This document shows, one piece after another, positions 12,050-24,266 of a stretch of 64,000 bases of DNA. Location: the NCBI GenBank assembly GCA_019914995.1, contig CM034135.1, positions 1,490,501 through 1,554,500 on the forward strand. The letters are read 5' to 3'. The stretch's first letter is position 1. Each line of letters begins with the position of its first letter. Below the pieces are notes generated by a model that worked only from the letters and a program-made list of their open reading frames with translations, searched no databases and was not told the DNA's origin. This stretch comes from Acanthochlamys bracteata. Taxonomy: Eukaryota; Streptophyta; Magnoliopsida; Pandanales; Velloziaceae. The translations under genes were made by a program, and so were the position numbers.

Positions 12050-13561
12050 CCCTCTGTGTTCTCCGACCAACTCTCTCTCTCTAACTAATATTTGAAGTTC
12101 ACGCTTTCTTTCTAGGTTTCGAGATCCTTCTACCGCAGCAGGTACTTCACTAAAAAAAATAATAATAAGATTTTTATTTGGTGTTTGTTTAAATCTTAGC
12201 TCTTCTATAGTTGTTTGAATAATGATCACCGTTTTCTTGAATCATAAAAAACTTGTTTTTAGTTTCTGTTTAAATTCCAGTAGAGAAGAAGGTACTTTGG
12301 TTTTTTGTTTAAGAGCTGATGATTGGATTCACTATGCATGTTGTTTCGTAGTGTTTTTGTGGATTCTTTGTGTATACATGTACAATATTTGTAGTTTATT
12401 GATGAATTTGTTTTTTCAAGAAAATATTAGTATTGTCATAAAGGTGGTATTTTACTTAAAATTTGTTACTTCTCAAAAGTTCATGATCTCTCTGTTCTTT
12501 GATGTGTGATAGGGGTGTATGTAGTTTTCCTTAGATTGCTAGATTTGGGGTTTCTTTGAAATCATTGTGTATAATTTATTGATCTGATTGATAGAAGATG
12601 TTGAAAGTTGGCATCTCTTTTGTTCATAGATATCCGATTTCAGGAGTTTAGATCCTCTTCTTCATAAACCTCCATGTTGAATAGATATGGTGAGAGTATC
12701 ATCTAGTCAAGTAATTATGCTTACTTTGAAACGGATCAATAGTTTTATTGTCACTTTTCTATGGTTCGATGAAATTGTATTCTTCAATCTTAGATGACTT
12801 CCTTAGTGACCACCATTCACCATCCATTTTTCCTTTTGCTGTTGTCGCTTATCATCCTACACGCTTTGTATGATTCTCAACAAACGTTAATGCTATTGTA
12901 TCTTAGGTGTCCAACAAAAAGGTATGAAAGCTTGAAAGAGTAGTTTTCTCAGTCCTAAAGATAGAACTATTATTTTGTCATATATCATGAATAGCAGATT
13001 CTTGATTGCTGTCAGTAAAATATAAAAAAGCTGTGCGCAAACTTAGAAGGTAAGATTGTGTCCTAACAATTGGTGAAAGCTGTCGTGTTTTTTAGTATAT
13101 TATTTTAGCTTCCAAGAAGATTAAAATCATTCTTATTTTGACTTCTCGTTGGTGAGCAGGAGATCCATATTCAATTTCTTTGCTTTTAGTACTGATCTCC
13201 AATGTCCTTCAGATCGACTGTACATGCAGATATGTTCTAATGGGGCTCCTCATAAACCATGTAAGTATTATAAGTTTTTACCCGATTCTGTTAAAACATT
13301 TGAGAACTTCAGATAATCAAATTTAACTTCTGACGGCGCATGATAGCTGCATACAATTTATGAAATGTTAAAATTGCATGTGGTAATGTTGTATCTAGAT
13401 ACTTGATTATAGTAGTGTTAATATGGTGATCAGACATAAGTTTGGGAAACGACTATATACTGTTATAACCTAAAAGACTGCAAAATATGACAAATGTTTG
13501 ATCAGACAGAAGTTGCTGTGTTATACTACGGTCCTTCTTTAGGGATTTTTTTTTTCTGCAG
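12050..13561 (+). other. 5' UTR exon and leader intron of NF-YC
   Basis: A CT-rich leader (ctctctctctaacta) runs to a donor CAGCAG|gtactt at 12141/12142. A 1.4 kb T-rich intron ends at a strong acceptor (poly-T then ctgcag) at 13561. The coding exon starts 43 bases later. An intron in the 5' UTR with an intronless coding region is common in plant NF-YC genes. The transcription start is not determined. Confidence 0.6.
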
Positions 13562-13604
13562 TCTTAGTAGGTTTGCAATTTGGGACGAAGAAGAAGCTTT
13601 TGCC

Positions 13605-14426
13605 ATGGAACAACCAGCCCAACCTGAGATAGGTTTCATATCAGGTGCACTGCAAATACCTTATGCCGCACCTTCCTACCATGTTACTACTCCGATAGGT
13701 ACTAGTGCTCCTGCCATTATTGGAGCCATCTCTCCAACTCAGCCCGCAACAGCTTTCCCTACCTCTGCTAGCAACATTTCAGACCAGCACCAGCTCTCCT
13801 TTCAGCAAGTTGAGCAATTTCACCATCAGCAACAGCAGCAACAACAGCAGCAGCTTCAGGCATTCTGGGCAAACCAAATCCTCGAGATCGAGCAGACCAC
13901 AGACTTTAAGAATCACAGCCTACCTTTGGCACGGATCAAGAAGATAATGAAGGCTGATGAGGATGTCCGCATGATCTCCTCGGACGCCCCTGTGATTTTT
14001 GCAAAGGCATGCAAGATGTTCATACTGGAACTGACCCTCAGGTCATGGCTTCATACCGAGGAGAACAAGAGACGGACGTTACAGAAGAATGATATTGCTG
14101 CTGCTATAACAAGGACTGATATTTTCGATTTCTTGGTTGATATAGTTCCAAGGGATGAGTTGAAAGAAGAAGGCGTCTCGATTCCAAGAACTGCATTGCC
14201 CGCAGTTGGTGCTCCAGTAGAACCAATGCCATACTACTATGTCCCAACGGCACATCAGGCTGCTGCACAAGGGATGATTCTGGGGAAACCTGTCGATCAG
14301 ACAGCTGCAGCAGCAATGTATGGACCACAAACATGTCCAATGGCTTACATGTGGCAGCAGCCGCAAGCAGAAGAATCCTCTCAAGAGCAAGTGCAGCTGT
14401 CTCAGCAGCAGCAATCTGAAGATTAA
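13605..14426 (+). CDS. NF-YC: Nuclear transcription factor Y subunit C (NF-YC1/2-like)
   Basis: An intronless 273-residue CCAAT-binding factor subunit. Residues 1-75 are a variable, Ala/Pro/Thr-rich N-terminus, followed by a nine-Gln run at about 75-83. The histone-fold core covers about 97-190: [52 protein letters not shown] and [20 protein letters not shown]. The tail is Gln-rich. NF-YC dimerises with NF-YB through the histone fold and, with NF-YA, binds CCAAT; in plants it also partners CONSTANS and bZIP factors in flowering and ABA responses. The MEQ start and the DELKEEG region after the core place it near the NF-YC1/2 group. The upstream in-frame extension lies in the intron, so the ATG at 13605 is used. 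Residue 137 is Lys in ACKMF, where plant members normally have ACEMF. Confidence 0.93.
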   Translation: MEQPAQPEIGFISGALQIPYAAPSYHVTTPIGTSAPAIIGAISPTQPATAFPTSASNISDQHQLSFQQVEQFHHQQQQQQQQQLQAFWANQILEIEQTTDFKNHSLPLARIKKIMKADEDVRMISSDAPVIFAKACKMFILELTLRSWLHTEENKRRTLQKNDIAAAITRTDIFDFLVDIVPRDELKEEGVSIPRTALPAVGAPVEPMPYYYVPTAHQAAAQGMILGKPVDQTAAAAMYGPQTCPMAYMWQQPQAEESSQEQVQLSQQQQSED

Positions 14427-15004
14427 TTATTAAGGCCAACCTTTTAAAAGTCTACAAAATACTGATACTTGGTAAGTGACATTGAGGGAGTTACAGATGG
14501 ATTTTATTTGGTTTGGGATGTGTTGTACAAGTTCTTCTTATGGAAACGTTCAGTACAGCAGCGGGCATTATAATGCTGTATCTAGGTTTCAGTAGTGCAA
14601 TTACATATTTAAATGTGTGGTCTTGTAACAAAGAATCCTTTAGAGACCGCCACTGATTATTATCTTCATTGTCAGAAGGAAATAAAGCATTGCAATAATT
14701 ATCTTCAAGTTACGGTAATTCTGGATGAAGATGGGATTTTTTTTTAAATATTTTGAGAGCCCGTCTTCTTATTTTCAAGTGCACAGATATTGCTACAACA
14801 TTCAGGAGAGGTCAGAGACAATCTGTTCAATTTTTACGAGTAGAATTTCACTGGTCTGAAAACTGCACAGATAACAGATGAACGAGGGATCTTCTAGTAT
14901 TGTTTCACTATCGAAGCCATAACCAGAATCATAAAGAGACGAAACCTTAAAACAATGAACAGGCTTTGCTGGTAACTTTAGAGATCGCATTTATTATAAA
15001 GAAA
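14427..15004. other. Convergent 3' regions of NF-YC and the KUP gene
   Basis: 3' UTRs of the plus-strand NF-YC gene and the minus-strand potassium transporter meet here. aataaa-type signals occur near 14680 (gaaataaagc). No further gene seen. Confidence 0.5.
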
Positions 15005-18000
15005 CTATACATAAAACACTTGCCCCACATTGAGCAAGCTCTCATGTGGTACATTGAAGATAACACTGTTTTCTCTACATATCCTCCTAAGAAATGCGTA
15101 TATGTAATTCACTGCAATCTTTTTTAAAAAATTTGAATTCCTCCGAGCTCTCACTATAGTGTTTCCAAGAATGTGAACAACACCTGCCTCTTTACACCTG
15201 TTCAAGAACTCCAGTTCGTCCTCCATCTGACTCGTGTGGCCCGAAAACCTCGACGCACTATTGGCATGATGAGGGGATTGGGCAGGCACAATTGAGTCAG
15301 ACGAAGTTGAATGCGTAATATGTGTGTTACCATTTTCAGTGAGGAGCAACTCAACTGAGATGTCAGTTTTCTCCGGCTTCATAGTCTGCTGCCCCTGAAT
15401 ACTGTACTCAGAATCTGAGTAACCATCCATCAATGACTCAAGTCTGACAAACAAACAGAGAGCATCAAAAAGCATCTTCTCAAAGTTTTCGTCTTTCTTG
15501 TGTAGATCCTTGTAGCCGTACCTTGCAACACAACGGAACATGTGGAAGCTCTTTGGGCCAATTCTCCTTACCAGAAATCTCTCATCGACAGGAACTGTAT
15601 AGACAGGGAGGTACTTCACGCAGACAAAAACAACAACCGAGTGGATAGCGGGTAGGTTTGTGATAAAGTGTGAGAATATGTGGGGAACGCCGCTAGCAAG
15701 CTCAGTGTAGACGAATCCAATACCTGGGACTCGCACCAGGCCAAGGCTAGGACCGAGGCCAAGAATCCAGGCCATTGATACTCTACTCTGCATCTCAAAT
15801 TCGTAGCGCTTAACACTTCCGTAATGCCAAACATACATGATGATGAGGAAGGCAGCTGCTATGACAAGAGGAACCCATCCACCTTGATCCACCTTGAAAA
15901 GTACTGCAGAGAAGTAGGTGAGCTCTACAACGAGGGATAGAGCCGTGAAGATGAGTACAAGGATCCAGTGACTGCGCCATACCAAAAGCATTATAGGGAC
16001 CATGAGGAATGTTGTCACTAGCATAACAATAACGACAGCAGTTCCTGCTCATATAAGAAAGACAGGAGATGTAATTCTAGGACAAAATATCCAGGTAAGC
16101 AGTCTGTGACAAGCTTTTGACTTTTGAGGACTAGTGCTGAATATAAGTTCTATAATGTATGTCAGTAATCCTTTCAAATAGAGACCTTATGCTTTGTAAG
16201 TAACTGTAGATACCAAAGCAAAGGTGGCAAGCTGACTTTATGAGATGTATGAATGCTCACCATAGGCATTTCCTATCTGAGTTTGGTTCTTGAATCCAGC
16301 AGTCACAGCAATGCAAAGAATCATGAGAATCCAATTTATGTCAGGAATATATATCTGACCTAGAAAATTCTTGGAAGTATGAACCACATTGACACGAGGG
16401 AAACAGCCAAGTGCTAATGCTTGCTTGATGATTGAAAATGTCGCAGATATGGTGGCTTGGCTGGCAACAACAGCTGCTAGTGTTGCGATGATAAACATTG
16501 GCCAGTATATGCTTTCTACAGATAATAATTTCTAATCAGCAACTGGAGCAGAGTTGCACCCCATTTGTAATGAAATTAGAGAAGTCTGGACATTACCTGG
16601 AATGGAACGGTAAAAGGCATCAAAAACATGATCTTTGTGATGCATAATGTAAGCTGCTTGCCCAGTGTATGCCAGAAGAAGGCACGGGAAGACAATTACA
16701 GTGAAAGCTATCTACAAAAAGTCAGATGTAAGATGTTAAATCGTGAGCTGAGACAAATTTGTTTTTAGTTGAATAACAACCTACCTGTACAGCAAGAACA
16801 GGGAAATGACAAAGATCAGCATACAAGGCTTCTATTCCTGAATATTTGAAGAAAAAGATGTAAATTATCGTATAGTTACCAAGTAATAATAACAAAAAGC
16901 ACTCTAAACATCTAACCTGTAATGCTAAGCATTATTCCACCAAGAGAGGTCCAATTGCTGTGACCTCTTCTGAAGTAACGATATATGTACACGGGAGAGA
17001 AAGCTTTCAATACAGTTTTATCATACTTGAATATATTTATAGCACCTATAGTTCCAATTGACAAAAACCAAAGAAGAACCACAGGAGCGAAAAGCCAGCC
17101 AACTTTATCTGTGCCATAATGTTGGACGGAGAAAAGAGCAACTAATATGCCGACAGCGACAAGTATAACAACATCTGAGACATTATGAAATGAACACATA
17201 TTAGAGAATTAGAATGTTAATGCTACAAAAGAAATTAAATGTTCTACGACAAGGTTGCAGTCAGCCTATTGGCTTTACTGTAGAGACAACATCAACTGAT
17301 AGTTCATTGTTCTACATCCTGTTATAAATTAAAGACAATTAAGAGTTTATTCAGATCACAGCAACAAATTTCAGGTCAAATTTCAAACTAGGGATGTGGT
17401 GTTAACATTATAAGTGGTCCTATCCATTCAGGGTAAACTGAGGACCAACCATTAATCCTCCTGTTTACAAGCCAAAAATATTTGAATGGTTGAGGTTAAA
17501 GCTTTCTAATGCATTTTATTCAGTATACAGAACAAAACATCTAAGAAAGAAGATGAGCAATAATTTCTCTTTCTTTGTCTCTCTCTTCTTTTTTCTTTCT
17601 TTTTTTCTTTTTTGGGTGCATCTTTATTTCCTTTTTATCTGAGAGCAGGTCAAAGAAAGTGAATTTTGAGATTGTAGACATACCACTGCTGATCCCTGGA
17701 TGGTCAACTTTAATACCACCTGCTGCAGAAAGTACTGCAAAAATAGAACTTCCAGTTAATAATAGGGCAATAGTATTGACTTAACAAAATACCGAGGAAG
17801 AAGTTATGATAGTGGCTATGCTAGATATATAAATTGGAGGTAAATAAAGAGATCATAATGGTTGCCCATGTCATCAAGAGTATCAAGTTGCTTCAGTAGG
17901 CAATATTTTGTTTTACAGGTCTCTCAACTAGCGATACTCTAGATAGTGAAACACAATATAAAACACAAAAGGCTAAGAAAGAAAATTATAGAAGCACCTG

Positions 18001-19888
18001 ATATTGCAGGAGTGAGAATCCCATCACCTATTGCCATGCAAGTACCAATGAGAACTAAAATGAGAAGAGCATTTTTGTTAAATGAATGAGATTCCAGCCA
18101 CCTCTTGACTTTTCCAGCAAGCGAGTTCTCATCAAATGTGTGGCGACTATATGTTGTGAGTTGTTCATCTGTCCTATGTTGATTGGGTATAGTATTTACT
18201 TTTGCATGCCGACATAGTAATGAATAAAGAGCAAATGTGCCACCTGCAATGTTATTAGAAACACAAGATTCATTATAACCTTCAATTAGAAATCAAAGCT
18301 GCTATATTATTCAAAACATAAAAGAGTCACAATGGCGTAAAACCTTCATGCTTAAATTATAGCCATAAATAGAAGTAAATCGTCTTGGAGAGGCTAAAGT
18401 CCACAATCCTTGCACAACTAAGAAATATAAAAGCAGGGTGGCTGAAAAATACTCTATATTTGACAGTGGTTCTAGCTAGATACTGAGTATCTTCTCCAGT
18501 AAATGAGTTTATAGCATTTAGGGTCAAATAGTATATAGAACGACATAATCAGTGAGAAAATGAATGCATCAGACAAAGTTGAAAGTGAATCAGAAGATTG
18601 CGAGTCTGCCCATACTCATTCCTGTAATCCTTCTGAAAAGACAATAATTGGTAAACATATAAACAGATCTTATCCATAGAAACATAGATATTTGCATATA
18701 CTATCAGACCTAAGGGAATTGAGCATAAAAAGCAGTGCTAAGTGTACAAACTAAATGCAGGATCGGCTTGTTCAAAGGAGGACAAACTTTTGATTCAGTG
18801 CGAATGTGTCACAATTACGTCCAAAGTGACTTAATGACCAAACCAAGGTAATGTTACCCTAGAGAAATAGGCCACACCGCAAAATCACCTTTATGAATCC
18901 CTGAAGCAACTAAAAGTGACTCATTCAGACAAGCTGCTCATGTTAGTATAGATCTTGCTTCACTAGTTCGCCAACAGTAACATTCTGAATAACTTGTTGC
19001 GTACCAACATTGGGTCAGAAATCAAACAATTTATAAAATAATAGTAGGCAAACCTATAAATCAGTGACACTCGTTGTAAGCAGAGACCAAAAGACCCTGG
19101 GTAGAAACCACTAGGGAGCTTTGACACCCATAGCCTGACTATGATAGCTCCAACATATTTGCAGGATTTCATGCCCCAAATGAAAAATAGCCAATCTTAT
19201 CCTAAAATTACTGCTATTCGACCTTAACCATTTAAAGAATTTGGGAAAGATTACAGGGTCTTAATATTTGGCCTAAAGGAACTTAAGCTAGCATTTTGAT
19301 ACTTGGATCTCTACCTGAAATGCACTGTAAGGTCCATAACGCATCTGGCATTAGCGAACAAGTAAATTGTTTGACAATAACCTCAAATACCTTCTGTACT
19401 AATAGTTTACCTTGACCATTGTCATTTGCCCTTAGCACTATAAAAACATACTTGAGAAGCGGTATGAGTGTGAGTGAGTAGATAATCAAAGAGAGGGCTC
19501 CCAAAATGTCCTCTTCATCTCGTATCCCTTTAGAAAACGTATTGTAGAACACATACAATGGTGATGTTCCCAAATCTCCAAAAACCACGCCTAGGCTTTG
19601 GAAGGCAAGCCGTAAAACTAATAAAGATGAAAACTTCTGCAATTCCAGAATCGCAAATATTAGAATAAACTAGATCCAACAAACCAGCTAAATACAACAT
19701 TTGTTACATCTACTAATTTCATGCTTACAAAATAATGAATAGAGGTGTCTATATGTAATTACCTTCTCCCTATACATGTTCTTCAATCTCCCAGCCTCCT
19801 CATCCATAGGATGATCAAGCTTCTTGTCCAGGTCCCACATACTCCCCACCATCTCCAATCCATCCCCTTCGATTGTTTCGGATGCCAT
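15005..19888 (-). CDS. KUP11: KUP/HAK/KT potassium transporter (KUP10/KUP11-like)
   Basis: Nine exons join without frame error into 789 residues: 19763-19888, 19411-19636, 17998-18243, 17684-17734, 16917-17174, 16785-16837, 16597-16711, 16261-16515 and 15005-16044; all introns are GT-AG. The protein has an acidic N-terminal tail with DEEAGRL-NMYREK, then the family hallmark [19 protein letters not shown] in the first membrane helix, about 12 predicted membrane segments, [33 protein letters not shown], and a long cytosolic C-terminus ending [11 protein letters not shown]. Family members are proton-coupled or facilitative K+ transporters of the plasma membrane or tonoplast, acting in K+ uptake, turgor and growth. 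The sequence, including the YREKKFSSLL junction and the C-terminal tail, is closest to Arabidopsis POT10/POT11 as remembered. Distinction between KUP10 and KUP11 is not certain. Confidence 0.95.
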
Positions 19889-21477
19889 TTCAAGGCCTTA
19901 TCCCCCAAAATTCCTCAACTGCTAACAGATTCGCACTATTACTTGAGCAGTATCAATGCTTTCAGATATCTCCTTTCAACCAGAACGAAGTTTTTATCAT
20001 GCAAGATGAACTTCTTCTCCTGCTTTACATCCAAAATTGTCAAAAGGTTTTAATTTGCCGAATTCCAAACTTCACTGCTCTTGATGCACTCTGATACAGA
20101 GAGCTTATGCACCAAAATCCCCTAATTTTGATATATATATATATCACTGAATTTCGGTAAACATATTATCTACTTTAAAGAAAGAAATAAAAAAGACCAA
20201 AACTTTACCAAAATTTTCAAAAAATTCTAACTCTACATTTCCCTTCTCTTTGGAAAAGCTTCAACACTAATCCACGAACTGAGAAGAACTACAACCTAAA
20301 ACTAACCCAATCTTTTTGAAAAGAAAAAACAAAAGAGAAAATTTGAAACTTTATGATATTTTGACACCCAGATAACACAAACAATCAAATATTTCCAATT
20401 TCCCAACACGGGTTCTCAAAATCCCAGAAAAAAAAAAAGGAAAAAGCTTAAATCACCTGAGAGAGAGATTTAAAAAAGAAAAAACAATAAAAGAAAAAGA
20501 AAGCTTTCCAAGAACAAGACTTTCTAAACGTGGCAATATCAGGCTGTTTGATACTCTCCCTCTCTCTATCCAAAGAGAGAAAAGAATGAAAAGAGAGAAG
20601 ATTAAATTAAGAAATTTATCCTACAAAAATGAAAGAAAAGTGTTGCGGGTGGTGAACGAAGGGAGGAGACAATGGAGGGAGATGGAATTCGTTTTGTCTG
20701 TTAAATTATAATTAAAACAAAAATTAGTTGTCTTCTTCCGGTGAAGGCCACAATTAAAAATTAACTACTTAATATTATATTTATTTTTGTGTAATAAATA
20801 TTGTTGAATTTTTTTGCTTCTAAGAGCATTGACTTGTAGAGAATAAGAATTGCAAAACCTACTTTATCTTTTAAATGTTTTTACTTAAATTCTGTAAGAT
20901 AAGAGTAGAATATTATATGATGTTTAAAATTATATGTTATTTATTATCATATGTTCTAATATTATATGATGTTTAAATTTTATTTAATTAATTGACGTAA
21001 AAATAGTAATTTTAATTTTAATAAATTTAAAGACTATGATAAATTAATATAGATTAACTTTTTTTGTAATATTTATTTTTTATAAAAAAAGTTTTTAAAT
21101 AAATTGGTGAATAAAGCGAATTATTTTTACATAATAAAGTGGACTATTATAATAGAATATTGTATGTTAATAATACATTGAAGCTAAATTTAGTTTAGAT
21201 AAATAATCAATTAATTGCAGATAACTTAAGCAGACAATGTTGAAAAAACTAATCAAATAATATTTTTGTTCTAACACCACGTGGATAAGATTTTTATTCC
21301 AAATTTATCAAAAACGTATTGTTGCTTTCACAAAGTTTAACTTTTTTCCAGATACATTTTCGTCTATACGCAGAACAATTTTGGAAATTTTTGTAACTTA
21401 CGAAAAAAAATTCACGACAAAAACTGACAGGTCATCATCAAATGTACAAATAGTTTTATTCATTTCAGATCGATATA

Positions 21478-21715
21478 TTCAGTGTGAGTTTATTTTTATT
21501 TTTTAATTTTTAATTTTATATTTTTTAATATATATTTTATATATATTTAGAAATTTTATTTAAAATTTTAAAAAATATAAAAAAATTCTATATAATAAAA
21601 ATTTTTTATTACATATTTTATTATTTTTTTAAAAATGAAAAAATAAAAATATTTTTTATTTAAAAAAAATTTCATTTTATAAGCAATTTCGAACACACAC
21701 TCAATTACAAGTTAG
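21478..21715. mobile_element. AT-rich MITE-like element, copy 1
   Basis: The unit starts near cagtgtgagttta and ends with ttttataagcaatttcgaacacacactc, giving short imperfect terminal inverted repeats (agtgtgagtt against agtgtgtgtt). The right end strongly resembles the unit at 50375-50605 (ttttataagtattttcgaac). No clear target duplication. The core is almost only A and T. Non-coding. Confidence 0.45.
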
Positions 21716-22242
21716 AATTATGTGAAGTATATTTTATTAATTTTTAAACAAAAGCAATTAGTCATAATTGTTAGGTAATTATTTTAATTTAGGTTTGTTT
21801 TACTTTTTACTGTAACAAGAAGCATATTTTTTAACTGTAATAAGATATTATGCCTTTCTTTGATGTTGATATTTAAAAAGAAATTCAATTAAAAATTTCT
21901 TAAAAGTTAGGTCATGATCTGATGATTAAAGCTAAATAAATTTTGGACATTTTTTTATCCATGATTACAATCCATTGACTTGATTTGACATTTTAAAATC
22001 TTCATTGATTATCTTATTTAAAGTAGATTTTCTTTTTCAAAAAATATTTCAATAATTTAGTCTAATATTTATGAATTCAATTTCTAACATTTAGAATAAC
22101 TGTTATTATTATTTGTTAATAGTATATACTTTTGTTAGTATTCTATATTGTAAAATTAAATATTTACATAAATACTTATTAATAGCATTTTTTAGTTTAT
22201 AAAAATAACTAAAATTTACATGATGAATAAAAATACCCAAAC

Positions 22243-22495
22243 TTATATAAGAGACGTTTGTGAGTGTTTTTAAAATAAAATTTTTTTAAAATAGAAAAAA
22301 ATTTATTTTTATTTTATAAATAAGATTTATTTTTTTATCTAATAAATTAATATAATAAATAATAATAAACTTTTACTATGTAAACTATTTTTAAATTTTT
22401 AAATAAATTTTATATATTTACAAAAAATATTTTTTAAAATATGAAATAAAAAACTAAAAAAGTTTTTTGAAGAAAAGTTTCCCAAACGTCCCAAA
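22243..22495. mobile_element. AT-rich MITE-like element, copy 2
   Basis: Left end gagacgtttgtgagtg and right end tttcccaaacgtccc form an inverted repeat of about 13 bases (GAGACGTTTGTGA against GGGACGTTTGGGA). The body is A/T only. The left end resembles the element at 54215. Target duplication not resolved, and the element is too small to encode a transposase. Confidence 0.5.
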
Positions 22496-22740
22496 GTATA
22501 TTCTTTTCACCCTACAATGTACTTACTTCAATTCAAAATTTATTTTTAACTACATACAAAATTATTTCTAACTTATTTTTTAAGTAAAATATAAAAATTA
22601 AATTTATTTTCAAAATACTATTTATAATTTAATAAATTGTTTTAATTTAAAAGAACACAAACATGGTCCAACTCATAGGATAGCAACATTTCATACCACA
22701 AAGGTTAGGTAGGTCATGAATCCATTAGCATTGCATGCAC

Positions 22741-22765
22741 AAAAAAAAAAAAAAAAAAAAAAAAA
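22741..22765. repeat. Poly(A) tract, 25 bases
   Basis: An uninterrupted run of 25 A residues. It could be a simple repeat or the tail of an inserted reverse-transcribed sequence. No retroposon body is recognisable upstream, so its origin is unknown. Confidence 0.9.
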
Positions 22766-23611
22766 GGACTTGATTCTTGTATCACATGATTATTTTATTG
22801 AATTTGTACCAACAATTAAAATTCTTTAGATTTTGTTTTGTGTGACTCATGTCCTAGAATGTTGGATTCAACAAAATATTAAATGCTGTTAGAGAGCATT
22901 TAGAATTGCTTTTCCTACATTTTCAAAAAATATTTTATATTTAACATTTTAATAATTTTTTTAATAATATATAAAAATAATTTAAATTTAAAAAAAAAAC
23001 CTGTTTACATAATAAAATTTTATTATTACTTAATTTTACTATTATTTAAATTAAAAAATAAATTTTATTTTTTTAAACTAAATATTTTTATTTATAAAAC
23101 TTTATTTTAAAAACCGTCTCAAACGCCAAGTGCATGTAACTTTTTATTTGAAATATTTTTTAATAAATTTAAGTTTTTATATAATTTATATAGCTCATAT
23201 TATAAATACTTATTTTTTTAAATTATTTGTAAAAACACTTAGAGTATGTTTTAATTGGTAAAAATAAATTTATAACATTGAGTTTCATTGAATTTAATAA
23301 AAAGCGAATCAAAAAAAAATTCGGTAAGTTTGGAAGAAACAAAATATAGAAATTAAGTTTAAATTTAAATCTAATAATATAAGGTAAGTTTGTTGCAATT
23401 AAAACATGCTTTTAAGATAAAAAAAACCTTCACCCATATAAAATAACTATTAGAGTGTTATCTTTTACTATAATTTATGTATTAAAAAATCATTATTATT
23501 TTACTGTCAATTATATAAAAATACAAAAAAAATTTTAATTTATTTTTCAAAAATATAAAAAATTAAATTTATTTCAAATAATACTATAGTAATTTATTTT
23601 ATGATAGCTAA

Positions 23612-23835
23612 GGCAATGTTTCAAAGTGCTTATGAAATAAAATTTTTTTAAAATAAAAATATTTTTATTTTCTTTGAAAAATAAGTTCTATTTTTTGTAA
23701 TAAAAATTTCATAACGTAAATTTTTTTCTATATTTTCTAAATTTTAAATAAAACTAAATATTTATAAAATATATAAAATAAAAAAATTAAAAATAACGTT
23801 CGCAAAAACGTAATTCCAAACGCACCTTTCAACAC
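23612..23835. mobile_element. AT-rich MITE-like element, copy 3
   Basis: The left end aggcaatgtttcaaagtgcttatgaaataaaa and right end taattccaaacgcacct are imperfect inverted repeats (aggcaatgtttcaa against aggtgcgtttggaa). The subterminal gtgcttatgaaataaaa is the reverse-complement counterpart of the right end of copies 1 and 4. Non-coding. Confidence 0.4.
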
Positions 23836-24266
23836 CGCTTGTAAAAGTTAGAGATTTGAACTCGGTACCAGTACGACTACGATTAGCCTCAACTACAAGT
23901 TACGGACATCTACTTTTCAAGGTTATTATTATAATATTAATATAATTTGTTATTTTTAAATTTTTGTGTATCATTATTTGGGCTTTAAATCAGAATACAT
24001 TGGGCTGAACTAAACATGCTGGCCTATTAATTCGTATATGGGCCACATGTAGGTACACATTAGTGTTGGGCCTCCAAGTTTTCGAATCTCTCCCCTGATA
24101 TCTAGGAGGTCAACGCAGTGGCACGACGCGATTGCTTCCAAAGGAAAAAGCTCTATTTTTCTTCTCAAATTCTTGTTTAATTCCTCTTCTTCAAAAACAT
24201 CAAGTTTTCTGCTAATGATATTCGAAAAATTTTCGAAATTTCTACCATTTTTTTGGATTTTCCATA

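Larger units (their letters stand above)
19889..24266. other. AT-rich gene-free stretch with MITE-like elements
   Basis: The first 800 bases hold the promoter and CT/GA-rich leader of the potassium transporter. Beyond about 20,700 the sequence becomes extremely AT-rich, with runs of T/A and no frame of note. Several imperfect inverted-repeat units, listed separately, and a 25-base poly(A) tract lie here. Immediately left of 24267 is a GC-normal patch that is the promoter remnant of the reductase pseudogene. Confidence 0.6.

Noticed and set aside
13494-13604. Longer NF-YC start at the upstream ATG of the same frame
   Set aside because: The extra sequence crosses a poly-T/ctgcag splice acceptor and has no family resemblance; family proteins start near MEQ.
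14079-14439. Two 111-codon minus-strand frames opposite NF-YC
   Set aside because: They are antisense shadows of the Gln-rich and histone-fold coding sequence.
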